From Uranotaenia lowii (Eukaryota > Arthropoda > Insecta > Diptera > Culicidae), in contig NC_073692.1 in the NCBI RefSeq assembly GCF_029784155.1, positions 374,050,813 to 374,114,812 of the forward strand: DNA of 64,000 nucleotides. Reading direction: 5' to 3'. Positions 46,571-57,077 of the stretch are shown here, piece by piece. Both the position numbers and the translations under genes were made by a program. The notes under the pieces are model-generated. The model was given only the letters and a program-made list of their open reading frames with translations. It had not been told where the DNA came from and did no database searches. The first letter of the stretch is position 1; each line of letters begins with the position of its first letter.

Positions 46571-46846
46571 CTGCTGATGACTACTTCATTATTTTATTAA
46601 AAGAAATTGAGAAAACAATAAAGTGAAGGTTTTCAATTTCAAATATCGTAAATTATTCTAATTAGAATTGACTTTCTGTTTCCATAAGAGCCTCTTATGA
46701 AAAGCTACAAACTCTCATTGGATTAGGTGTTCATCTTCAGAATTCATTCGCGTCATAAGAGAATCTTATGAATTTCAATGATTTCTCTTATGGCGCCACT
46801 TCATAAGAGAATCTTATGGCATACATAATAGTATTTTTCTGAGTGT

Positions 46847-49657
46847 ATGGTCTCCGGAGTGCAATTCGACGGTCCAGCGGAAATTGAAGATCGGTGTTCA
46901 ACATGTGCGATGGGTAAGCAAACTCGTCTTCCTTTCAACAAGCAAGGTTCACGTGCGCAAGAAATCCTGGAAGTGGTCCATTCCGATGTGTGCGGACCAA
47001 TGGAAGTTAATTCGTTGGGCGGCAGAAGATATTTTCTTACGTTCACGGATGATAAGTCTCGTCGCATCGCAGTGTATTTCCTGAAAGAAAAATCAGCGAA
47101 TGAAATTTTTGAAGCTTTTGAAAATTACCGATGTTCATCAGAGCGGCAGACTGGCCGAAAGTTAAAAATTCTGCGAACCGACAACGGGAAGGAGTTTCGC
47201 AACAAGAAGCTGGAAGACCATCTGAACAGCCTGGGGGTTCGCCATCAAACAACGGCGGATTACACTCCCGAACAAAACGGTTTAGCCGAACGTGTGAATC
47301 GTACTGTGGTAGAACGGGCCAAATGCATGTTATTTGAAGCGGATCTGCCTAAGTCATTCTGGGCAGAAGCAACAGCAACAGCGGTCTACCTGGTAAATCG
47401 ATCGCCTACCAAAGGACACGAGGTGACACCTGAGGAAATGTGGAGCGGAAAGAAGCCGAACTTAGCTCACATCCGAGTGTTTGGTTCCCCAGCTATGGTC
47501 CATATCCCGAAGCAGAAAAGGAGGAAGTGGGATGCAAAGTCCCATGAGTGCATCTTTACTGGTTACGAATCCGAAACGAAGGCGTATCAACTGTGGGATC
47601 CGAGGAAGAAAACCTTGGTAACATCTCGAGACGTCGTATTTGTGAGTGAAAATCCGAAGCGTAGCAGCGTGGTGTCCGTACCTGTGCGAAAAGTAGTCCC
47701 TCTGGACTTCGAGCAAACAGTTCAGGATGATCAGCTGCAGTTTCCAGCGGTGGTCGAACAATCTGGGTCTGACAAAGTGGTGCCGGTTCCTGAAGGTGAA
47801 TGCGTGGTGGACGTTAGTGCTGATGAAGGTTCTTCAAACTATGACAGCGCAGACGAATCAAGCGACAATAGTAACGATGCAGCACGTGACGTGACAACTA
47901 ACGCGCTCCCCCCGCAACTATCTTCAAATCCGCCCGTGTCACAGGCGTTGAGGCGCAGCGGACGGGAGCGCTATCTCACAGGCAAGTTGAAAAATTTTCT
48001 TTTTCCAAGCACTGGTTTGCCTTCCAACCGTTTTTCAGATGACCCCCCTCCATCCAACTCCAATCGAGGTCCTGAACCAGGAAATGAGAATCCTCACCAG
48101 GGACTGGCCGCAAAAAGCATCCAAGGTGGTGATCCTCGCACTCGTTCCGAAGCCCTGAAATCACCCGACGCTAGGCATTGGCAGGAAGCAATGGATGAAG
48201 AGTATCGATCGCTCATCGAGAACGGCACGTGGGATTTGGTCGAACTTCCTGCGAACCGTAAAGCTGTTGGATGTAAATGGCTTTTCAAGAAGAAGCTCGA
48301 TGGAAATGGTGAGGTCGTGCGCCACAAAGCCAGGTTGGTGGCACAAGGATTCTCCCAAAAGTTTGGCGTGGATTTCGACGAAGTCTTCGCACCTGTCGCC
48401 AAACAGGTAACGTTCCGTGCCTTGTTGGTGGTGGCAAGCAGTCGTAGCATGGTCGTCAAACACGTTGACGTCAAGACTGCGTATCTTCATGGACAACTGG
48501 ACGAGATTGTCTATATGAAACAACCGGAAGGGTATGCTGTTGGAAATAGTGTATGTCGTCTCAACAAAAGCCTGTACGGCCTCAAGCAGTCCGCTCGAGT
48601 GTGGAACCATACCCTCGATTCGTTCCTGCGAAAAATGTCGTTCAGCATTTCCAAAGCAGACCCGTGCCTCTATATTCGTCGAACGGGAACTGTCATCGCC
48701 TATCTGTTGGTTTACGTGGACGATATGGTGGTGATAACCGAGACTGAGGAGGAGTTCCAAGAAATATTTCAAGGTCTTCAGACGAACTTCAGGATTAACA
48801 ACCTTGGAGACATCAAACATTTCCTTGGCATGGAAATTGTTCGTGGTCCGGATGGATTCAAGCTTAGCCAACAGCAGTACATCCGGAAGTTAACCCAACA
48901 ATTTGGTCTCGGGGAGGCCAAACCCAGCAAGATTCCTCTTGATCCGGGCTACCTACAGCAGAAGGAGGAGAAGGAACGGCTGCCAAACAACCAGCAGTAT
49001 CTCAGCCTTATCGGAGGTCTGCTTTACGTAGCTGTTCATACCAGGCCGGACGTGGCTGTCAGCACATCCATCCTAGCTCAAAAATCCAGCTGCCCAACCC
49101 AACTGGATTGGAATGAGGCAAAGCGTGTGCTGCGATACCTGAATGCAACATCCGACTTCAAGCTGAAACTGGGTTCCACAGAAGGCGAGTTGGCGATGTA
49201 CGTAGATGCGGACTGGGCCGGTGATGCTCGGGACCGAAAATCTAACTCTGGCCATGCAGTATTTTTCGGAGGAGGCATCATATCCTGGGGATCCAGAAAG
49301 CAAGCGTGTGTGTCCCTCAGCTCAACTGAAGCCGAATTCGTTGCACTCGCTGAAGGGTGCCAAGAATTGCTTTGGGTGCGCCGGCTGATTAGCGAAATCA
49401 GTGGAGACGAGTCCATTCCCGCCAAGGTGTTTGAGGATAACCAGAGCTGCATCAAGATGGTTGACAGTGACCGGATCGAGCGACGAAGTAAGCATATTGA
49501 CACACGGTACTTCTTCGTTCGCGACTTGAAGCAGAAGGGTGTTATTCAACTTCAATATTGCCCGACGGAGGATATGGTTGCAGATGTACTAACGAAGCCG
49601 CTTCAGCGAGTACGCCTTGAGAAGTTACGTGCTAAGATGGGTGTACTTACTGGATAA
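46847..49657 (+). pseudogene. copia polyprotein 3' piece: integrase, reverse transcriptase, RNase H
   Basis: 936 open codons. Integrase: CSTCAMGKQ completes the zinc finger; the catalytic triad appears in HSDVCGPM, RTDNGKEF and PEQNGLAERVNR. A variable linker of about 200 residues follows. RT: CKWLFKKKLDGNGEV, HVDVKTAYLHG and the catalytic LLVYVDDMVV. RNase H: YVDADWAGD, SLSSTEAEFVALAEGCQE and KHIDTRYFFVRD. It ends DVLTKPLQRVR and so on, with TAA at 49655-49657, close to the polypurine tract. All catalytic residues look intact, but it is cut off from PR by the insertion. Confidence 0.93.
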
Positions 49658-49669
49658 TTTGAGGAGGAG

Positions 49670-49803
49670 TGTTGATCACAGCAAGCGTTTAGAAGTAGCA
49701 AATAATCATAGTAACACATGTTTAAATTTTTGAATAAAATCTCTCTCTTGTTCCAACTGTTAACGAAGCTAGTTCGTTTTTTACGGCTCTCCATATTCCA
49801 AAA
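49670..49803 (+). repeat. copia 3' LTR, 134 bp
   Basis: Preceded by the polypurine tract GAGGAGGAG (49661-49669) and followed by the TAAAC duplication. Confidence 0.9.
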
Positions 49804-49808
49804 TAAAC

Positions 49809-50035
49809 AAGCAACAGCAACAACACAGCTGAAATTTGGGCGGGCTCGGCCTACCGGCTGCCGAACACCGTTGCCACAAAAAAAATCTGTATCATAAATG
49901 AGTCTGATCTTCGTCCATACGTGTCCCAGAATTAAATACACTGATGGTACAGATTTCCGTGGCATCGCTGCTTGGCAGCCGATAGGCCGAGCCCGACCGA
50001 ATTTCGTTTGTGTTGTTGATGTTGCTTGTTTATGA
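49809..50035. repeat. hairpin inside the outer hAT element
   Basis: Arms of about 90 bp (AAGCAACAGCAACAACACAG at the left, its near complement ending TTGTTTATGAG at the right) face each other around about 49920, including GGGCTCGGCCTA against TAGGCCGAGCCC. The copia element is inserted at the outer edge of the left arm. Confidence 0.7.
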
Positions 50036-50280
50036 GTTGTTTTCTTCCTTGCTAGCAGCCGGTGTGCCTTCGTGCCGGACTGGATGAACGATGATCGTTT
50101 TTATTTTCTTTTGATGAGAAGGAAAATAAAACGAAGAAGATTGCTTGGCGAATTTCTAAAGCCAGAGTTCACATTGAGCAGCACATTGAGCAGAGTGGAT
50201 CAGCTCATTGTGTTTTTCATCATTGTAAGGAACCTCTCAGAAAATTCGACTATCGGCGCGCAGTAAGAGAGCGAGCAGTA

Positions 50281-50987
50281 CACTCAGGCAAATTTTTATT
50301 ATAATTCTCATAAGATGCATCTTATGAACCGCTTTTTAGAGTGTAAAATAATGTTTCATAAGAGTCTTATGAAATTCTTAAAATTTTCATACGATGTTCT
50401 TATGAAAAATTGAAGAAACGGCATTGTGAAAAAATAATGAACACATTCATTCATAGCCTCAGTTTTTTTTTCATCATCTAACAGTATGAAGCAATCGCCA
50501 GTTCATAGTTATTAATTATAGTTTTCCTTCAATGTTAAATTTTATTGTTATCTCCGGAATGGTAAGTTCGATTTGATGTTTTTGGAGTGAACGTTTACTA
50601 AAATACATTATTTGTTTACTTTTCAGCAAGCTGATCGGCAAAAAACGAAAGGTCGAAGATAAAGATGCGGCTAAAAAAAAAACTTTGATGGAGCCGTCTG
50701 CTGATGCGTTGCTGATGATGACCATAAATGATTGAATTTTAAACAAATTTGGCAAACAATAAAGTGAATGTTTTCAGCATGAAATATCTAGAATTTTTCT
50801 TATTAGAAAGTGATTTACTGTTTCCATAAGAATCTCTTATGCAAAGCAACAACCTCTCATTGAAGTAGGCGTTCATCTTCAGAATTCATTCGCGTCATAA
50901 GACAATCTTATGAATTTCATTAATTTTTCTTATGGCGCCACTTCATAAGAGAATCTTATGGCATACATAATAGTATTTTTCTGAGTG
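50281..50987 (+). mobile_element. 707-bp TA-flanked MITE, second copy of the CACTCAG family
   Basis: TA at 50279-50280 and 50988-50989, ends CACTCAGGCAAATT and its complement CTGAGTG. It aligns along its whole length to 36787-37203 plus 46571-46845, that is, to the other copy without its LTR insertion. It keeps an intron-like segment (GGTAAGTTCG near 50562 to TTTTCAG near 50626) before a short basic exon-like piece. Confidence 0.88.
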
Positions 50988-51084
50988 TAGATATTCTATC
51001 GCCGTGCGCGCAGTTCTAGAAAGCTTGAGCTCACAATGTGCTTTTAGAGCACATTGCGCTGTTTTGAGGAGTATAACACCCCTG

Positions 51085-51250
51085 CCTACGGCCTGACGAC
51101 CTACGGCCTGACGACCTACGGCCTGACGACCTACGGTCTGATGATATAAGATCTAAAAGTCTATAACTAGACGATCTACAGCATGACGATGTACGGCCTG
51201 ACGATCTATGGTCGTACGACCTATGTTTTGACAAACTCTGACCTCACAAT
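51085..51250 (+). repeat. 15-bp minisatellite, right part
   Basis: The same CTGACGACCTACGGC unit resumes in register for about three good copies, then decays into CTGACGATCTA-like units. Confidence 0.85.
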
Positions 51251-51981
51251 CTACGGCTTTAAATCTTTAGAGTCTCAATGCCTTCATCTTTACTTTCACT
51301 GAGTTCCCTTTACAGGTCTGATTATGGAATTCGTTTTAGTGACCTTCAACTGAGAGTTAAACATTTTTATTCACAATTTCATTTTTGATCCATACAAAAT
51401 AAAACAGGAAAAGGACTTTGTTTCGTTTTGAAATTTGTAAATATTTTTTTCAATTCAAACAGTGCTTAAATGAAGAAATATGAAATTTACTCAACTCAAC
51501 CTTTTTTTTAATTTATTTAATAAATTTGTTTTTATTTCGGATACGACACAATTGAACCCACTCTGTTCCCTCTAAGAAAACAGCGAGAGCAAAATTCTCT
51601 TATCGTGTACGGTTTCAAAAAGTCATCAGTTCAAAATAAGTTCATGTGTTGTTGATTTTTTTTTTGCTAAGAGGATCATGAATGGGAATTATATTAATAA
51701 TGTTTTATCGCTAGTATAGAAATAAAGCCATTTTTAGCTTATAACTCACATAATTAAAAAAAAAATGATTTTTTCGATATGTTAACTTAATCCCCGACGA
51801 AAAATGAGTCTTTATGTTGGAGCATAACACGAGCATAAACGTCATTCGTGGTGTTTTGTAAACAAGCAGCTGCATTTGTTTTGGTGCGAATTTTTGTGAT
51901 AAAATTCGATTTCGCAATTTGCGCATAGAATCCTGCTTTTGTCAACCCGTGAGGAAAGAATTCAACCGGTAGAAACCGAAA
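51251..51981 (+). promoter_or_regulatory. ORMDL upstream region
   Basis: AT-rich spacer followed by about 130 bases of less AT-rich sequence before the ORMDL start, probably promoter and 5' UTR. No TATA box or initiator can be assigned with confidence. Confidence 0.3.
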
Positions 51982-52589
51982 ATGATTGCCGGTGGTCATG
52001 GTGATCCCAATCCGAACAGCTCCTGGATGGATTCGCGCGGCCTTTGGCTAGCCTACGTGCTCGGAATCATCATCTACCACATTGTACTGCTGGCGGTCCC
52101 GTTCATCGATATCCCTTACGCGTGGACCATCACCAATATAACGCACAATTTGGTGAGTGTGCAAATTATTTTTTTTTTTTGAAAATTTCAATCATTCGAA
52201 ATCTTTTAGGCACACCTGTATTTCCTCCATTCCATCAAGGGCACTCCTTGGATGAGCACCGACACTGGAGATGCAAGGAAGTTCACCCACTGGGAACAGA
52301 TCAATTACGGGGAACAGTTTACCGCGACCAGGAAATTTCTAACAGCTGCACCGACCATTTTGTAAGTACCTACTATTTTTTTAATATTCGTGTTAATTTA
52401 TACACCCAGAAAATTTGTTCGGCGCAGTACTATTTCTATAACAAACGTTCTAGATTTTTGCTCACCTGTATGTACACCAGGAATGACGTTGATCACTTTA
52501 TTGCAAATTTCATCTCACTACTGGTGGTTCTTATTCCGAAACTCCCGCAATTCCATGGGGTGCGGCTGTTCGGAATCAACAAATACTGA
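51982..52589 (+). CDS. ORMDL: ORMDL, ER regulator of serine palmitoyltransferase, three exons
   Basis: Exons are 51982-52152, 52210-52361 and 52454-52589, joined by introns of 57 and 92 bp with GT-AG ends. They give 152 residues, the usual family length of about 153. ORMDL proteins sit in the ER membrane, bind serine palmitoyltransferase and restrain sphingolipid synthesis when ceramide is high. Visible family blocks are [19 protein letters not shown] near the N-terminus, with the Asn-rich ceramide-sensing segment, then ITNITHNL and [28 protein letters not shown] follows, and the hallmark end is [19 protein letters not shown]. Hydrophobic helices are at about 22-44 and in the last third. The third exon joins ATT-TT to A-TTT-TTG, restoring [20 protein letters not shown] near 52977 is a candidate polyadenylation signal. 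Confidence 0.96.
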
Positions 52590-54271
52590 ACAAGATGAAT
52601 GTTTCATTCGTATGAACGTCAGGGTAAATGATGTGATGTAAAAAATAACTTTGAAACTCCTTGAGAAACTCAGGGATGGATGAGTCGATCCCAAATAACT
52701 AACTAAAACATAAAATATCCGAATGGAAAAAAGCGAGTGCGTGAAGATTATGCCGACTGTTTTATTTATAAGATACATGAAGGGTTATCGTCCATTCTTG
52801 AACAGGAAAATCACAAAGCCAGCTAAAAGCACGATTGATGTGATTAGAAGAGTTCGCGCTCATCGTTTTATTCTATATAAATATACTGAGTTTGAGGTTT
52901 GAAAGTTTTTACAGAAAGTAACTGCAGGAAAAAGACTTGAAAAAACAGTAACAGGATAACATTATTGCTGTAGTGTGAATAAAATATTTAACTTAATCTC
53001 GGTTGAAGTTTTAAATTTTTGGTCATGGATGACTTTTTATTTATGATTGTTTAACCTTTATGAACTTAGTTTTCAACACAATTCATTGCCAGATTGACCT
53101 ACAAATCTTGTATCATTTGTGAAATGTCCAATCAATAGTGAAATTCGATTTTAACAATCGAAACTCAAAATCAGGAAAAGATTTATGAATTAGGTTTAAA
53201 CACAGAATTCCGTAATCACTTATCATTAACTACTAGCTGAAAACATCATTCAGATTTTAAATTCGGATTTCAACGAATTTTCCACCAAATAACGCAACCT
53301 TGACCACGGAATAAAAAAACCAGTAGGTAGGTACTTAAGGCGTTACGTTTCGCTCCTGTGTGTTGAGCATCGAAATTTACCAGTCATTCTCCACACAATT
53401 TTCTTTGTTTTGTATGTTTTTATGTTTGAGTGGCTGGGTGATTGAGTTCCATGAGTAGCTTGGCAACACAAAACGCACTTTTCACAGACAATGTTTATGT
53501 GCGAGTGGTTTCGGAGAGTTTTTCCAGTTCGCTCTTGCACTCACGTGGTGAAGGATGGTGCGTGAGATACCGCCAACCCCTACCCGATTCCACCCCATCG
53601 GAATGTAAGCAAAAACGGCAGATAGGTACTAATCTTAATTATGGAGACGTTGAATAATCATCAATTGTAGTAGGTATTCGAATTCAGTAACGAATACTTA
53701 GTTGAATTAGTTGGATCTACATATGTAACTAAGAACTCACATTCGTATCTCATCAATGATAAGTCCATATGCTTCCCACACTCTAGATAACATAATACAA
53801 ACATACTTAAGGAGTGGGTCAGGATTAAAATATGTAAAAGCAGCAACAGTAAAATACCTGTAGTAACTCCTACTGTATGATGGCACTAAGACGTCGTCGT
53901 CATGATGATGACGAGGGGTCAATGACCTTCTTTCACGGACTCGTCGTCGTCGTCGGCGTCTCGGCTTAGTACGCATAATCGATGATGATGACTTATCAGT
54001 ACCAGAGAAAAAAAAATGGGTGGCAGCCAGATGTTCGTCTCGTTGTTCTGATAAATACGTAATTAATACAAAATGAAAAGTCATTTGAGTTTGAACATAA
54101 ACTATGACGTGTTATAAAAATGTTCGTTGACAAATTTTTAGCTTCTTTTTAACAACTTTCCATTCCATTTCACATTCTTTTCGCCTATGATCCTAAAATG
54201 TTCACAAAATAACCTAACATTCGCCGACAAGGCCATGAAAAATATACAATACAATATACACACACATCGTT
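52590..54271. other. spacer after ORMDL
   Basis: It includes the probable ORMDL 3' UTR and AT-rich DNA with a CGT trinucleotide run near 53941-53960. No gene is recognised. Confidence 0.3.
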
Positions 54272-55325
54272 TTTGACAAAAATGACAAAAATGACAAAAA
54301 TGACAAAAATGACAAAAATGACAAAAATGACAAAAATGACAAAAATGACAAAAATGACAAAAATGACAAAAATGACAAAAATGACAAAAATGACAAAAAT
54401 GACAAAAATGACAAAAATGACAAAAATGACAAAAATGACAAAAATGACAAAAATGACAAAAATGACAAAAATGACAAAAATGACAAAAATGACAAAAATG
54501 ACAAAAATGACAAAAATGACAAAAATGACAAAAATGACAAAAATGACAAAAATGACAAAAATGACAAAAATGACAAAAATGACAAAAATGACAAAAATGA
54601 CAAAAATGACAAAAATGACAAAAATGACAAAAATGACAAAAATGACAAAAATGACAAAAATGACAAAAATGACAAAAATGACAAAAATGACAAAAATGAC
54701 AAAAATGACAAAAATGACAAAAATGACAAAAATGACAAAAATGACAAAAATGACAAAAATGACAAAAACGACAAAAATGACAATAATGACAATAATGACA
54801 AAAATGACAAAAATGACAAAAATGACAAAAATGACAAAAATGACAAAAATGACAAAAATGACAAAAATGACAAAAATGACAAAAATGACAAAAATGACAA
54901 AAATGACAAAAATGACAAAAATGACAAAAATGACAAAAATGACAAAAATGACAAAAATGACAAAAATGACAAAAATGACAAAAATGACAAAAATGACAAA
55001 AATGACAAAAATGACAAAAATGACAAAAATGACAAAAATGACAAAAATGACAAAAATGACAAAAATGACAAAAATGACAAAAATGATAAAAATGACAAAA
55101 ATGACAAAAATGACAAAAATGACAAAAATGGCAGAAATGACGAAAATGACGAAAATGACAAAAATGACATAAATGACAAAAATGACAAAAAAGATAAAAA
55201 ACTGACAAAAATGACAAAAAAGACAAAAATGGCAGAAATGACAAAAACGACGAAAGTGACAAAAATGACAAAAATGACATAAATGACAAAAATGACAAAA
55301 TTGACAAAAATGACAAAAATGACAG
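54272..55325 (+). repeat. 9-bp satellite (ACAAAAATG)n, about 117 units
   Basis: Nearly perfect from 54272 to about 55083, with only a few variant units (AAAACG near 54770, AATAATG near 54782-54800). From about 55084 to 55325 units vary (GATAAAAATG, GCAGAAATG, CGAAAATG, indels). The unit lacks stops in four frames, so very long open frames (MTK repeats, and FVI, FLS or CHF repeats on the minus strand) appear; these are artefacts. Confidence 0.95.
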
Positions 55326-55534
55326 AAAGTTCCACTGGTCTTGCCACGATAATTTTTTTTTTTGTTATACAAGGTCATAGTTTCCCTAATCAATAATTAA
55401 AGATGAAAATCCCCTGTTTATGTCTTTATTTCAAAAGCAGTTTTTAGCAAACTGATTGCCCAAATTTTTTTTCATAAATTTTAAATTTTTGAATATTTTA
55501 GAATTCTCTATAATTGCTGCTCCAATTTGTGATA

Positions 55535-57068
55535 CACAGCAAGAAAAATTTGTGTAATTTAAGATTGGAAACGATGAACGAAAACGGAACATCGTTTTTT
55601 GTCTAAAATTACATCATCGTTACATTGAGACGTGTAAATTTAGATAAAAAACGATGCACGAAGAGGGAACAGCTTATTGTCGTGTAAAAATACAAAGCGA
55701 TGTAAAATTTTAGATTTTTATTCAGGATATTTGCAGTTTTCATGAAATATTAAGTTATGAGTGTTATCAAAAGAAAAATACATTGTTTTCAGTTATGAAA
55801 TATTTATTTAGGCAAGTTGAACCTTTCTGGTCTTAGCCATCTTAGGAGAACCAGAAATAATAAAAAAAATTAATTAAAAAAAAACAATAAGGAAAAAGTG
55901 TACACCCTGATATTATTATTTATTTATTTATTGTTATCTTAACCGGTCAGCGTCACTTGGGGACCACAAAGAGAATTCCGTTCCGGACAGCCATTGTCCG
56001 GATTCACACGTAAATGTCACTGTGTTTTTCTTATAAATGCCTCGGATTGTCCAGGCAAATTCCACTTCAGGCAATCATATTCCGGACCCTGGCCACTACC
56101 AGATCTGCCGTGCCTAAAATCGAGCAAGTACTGATTAATTTTAATAACATCATTCGTTTTTTTATTCTCTTTAGAAACCTACCACTTTCAGAAAATTATA
56201 GAGATGTTGGAGCTGGGTCTTGAAATGAAGATACTCGGTTCCATTCGGAAATCGACTCGACTGGCAAATGGCATAGACAAACAATATCATTCAGTTTTAA
56301 ACCCAACAGATATAATTTTACACTGTTTGAGATATAAATTTCATTGAACGTTTGATTTTAACATCATGGAATGTAAATTTATTTCTATTCGCTTTAAAAA
56401 AAAGATTAAAATTACATCAAAAGGAGTTGAAAACTACGCCTTATTTTATTAACACTTGTGAAAAAATAGATCAACCGTGTTTTAGATTCCGTATACTTTA
56501 AGGCTGATGTCATGCTGAAGCAACTAGCAACGCGACCTACAACGCAACGTTCACACGACTAACCAGCTCTCATTTGATCTCCATGGAAATCGCGCAGACC
56601 TGTCATACCGGTCGCTTTGTATAGCGCGACCAATCTGATGCTAATGTGTTTTGTAGCGCGACTAGTAGGAAATCCAATAGGAATATTGTTTTTTCTCGAT
56701 TTGAAGCAGTGATTCCGGGTTTTAAGCACAATAGTACGAAGATCTGTCCGAACTTGTGATAATAAACTAAAAAATATCTTAATCGGCGAGAAAATTTTCA
56801 TGAATTCTTAGTTCCGGCAAAAAAAACAAGGAAATTTGTCTGTTCAAATTTTGGCATTCTTGCAATCCGGGTCGTGATTTGATGAGTTTTTGATGGCTCC
56901 CGAAAGAAAGGAGACGATTCAAAGCATTATCAGATGTAGAGAAGTGATGATTTGTAGGGAATTTCAAAGTCACAGGTCGCGCCAGCATGACATACCAATG
57001 CGTTGCAACGTTGCGTTGCGTTGCTAGTTGCTTCAGCATGACATCAGCCTAAGAAATGTTTTGCTGTG
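55535..57068 (+). mobile_element. third copy of the CACAGC TA-flanked family, interrupted by a PIF-like MITE
   Basis: TA at 55533-55534 and 57069-57070. The left end CACAGCAAGAAAAATTTGTG and the following 200 bp match the inner copy at 10924-11915 (reverse). The middle shares a GC-richer block (TCCGGAC words, about 55945-56115) and the TDIILHCLRYKFH-coding segment. The right arm is split at 56499-57052. Confidence 0.82.
56502..57049. mobile_element. 548-bp PIF/Harbinger-type MITE
   Basis: Near-perfect inverted ends GGCTGATGTCATGCTGAAGC, with TAA duplicated at 56499-56501 and 57050-57052. Removing it restores the right arm of the surrounding TA element. Subterminal GCGTTGC/GCAACG words are repeated. 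No transposase. Confidence 0.9.
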
Positions 57069-57077
57069 TATAAAATA

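Larger units (their letters stand above)
36787..46845. mobile_element. TA-flanked element inside copia integrase, expanded by an LTR element
   Basis: TA at 36785-36786 and 46846-46847 brackets ends CACTCAGGCAAATT and its complement (CTGAGTG at the right). Removing it restores LKRG-MVSGVQF in frame, so TA is the duplication. Subterminal parts carry repeated CATAAGA/TCTTATG palindromes. The same ends and interior occur in the 707-bp copy at 50281-50987. TIR and TA target suggest Tc1/mariner type, but no transposase is seen. Confidence 0.88.
36169..49803 (+). mobile_element. Ty1/copia retrotransposon lacking gag, interrupted by a 10-kb insertion
   Basis: Domain order after the 5' LTR is protease, integrase, reverse transcriptase and RNase H, the copia order. 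The gag region is missing: the first codon after the LTR is already in the protease. The frame otherwise stays open once the 10-kb insert is taken out. The 1 in 134 LTR difference implies a young insertion. Confidence 0.93.
35939..51084. mobile_element. outer hAT non-autonomous element, split by nested insertions
   Basis: The termini are CAGGGGTGTTAT and its complement. The hAT sequence itself is 35939-36168, 49804-50280 and 50990-51084, about 800 bp in total. The left subterminal region repeats words such as CACATTGAGC and GAGCTCAATGTGC many times, and the same words occur near the right end, in the way hAT binding sites are arranged. It has no transposase. It contains the copia element and a separate TA-flanked MITE. 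Confidence 0.82.
35931..51092. repeat. 8-bp target-site duplication of the outer hAT element
   Basis: CCTACGGC at 35931-35938 and 51085-51092 sits directly outside the CAGGGGTG termini. It lies inside a minisatellite containing this word, but the register on both sides is exactly that expected of an 8-bp duplication. Confidence 0.8.

Noticed and set aside
35939..51084. A single 15-kb autonomous transposon with copia-type genes as cargo
   Set aside because: The copia LTRs, 5-bp duplication and polypurine tract show that the coding sequence arrived by its own retrotransposition into a small hAT element.
54138..55393. Long frames of MTK, FVI, FLS or CHF repeats
   Set aside because: They follow from a stop-free 9-bp satellite; all are open simultaneously on both strands.
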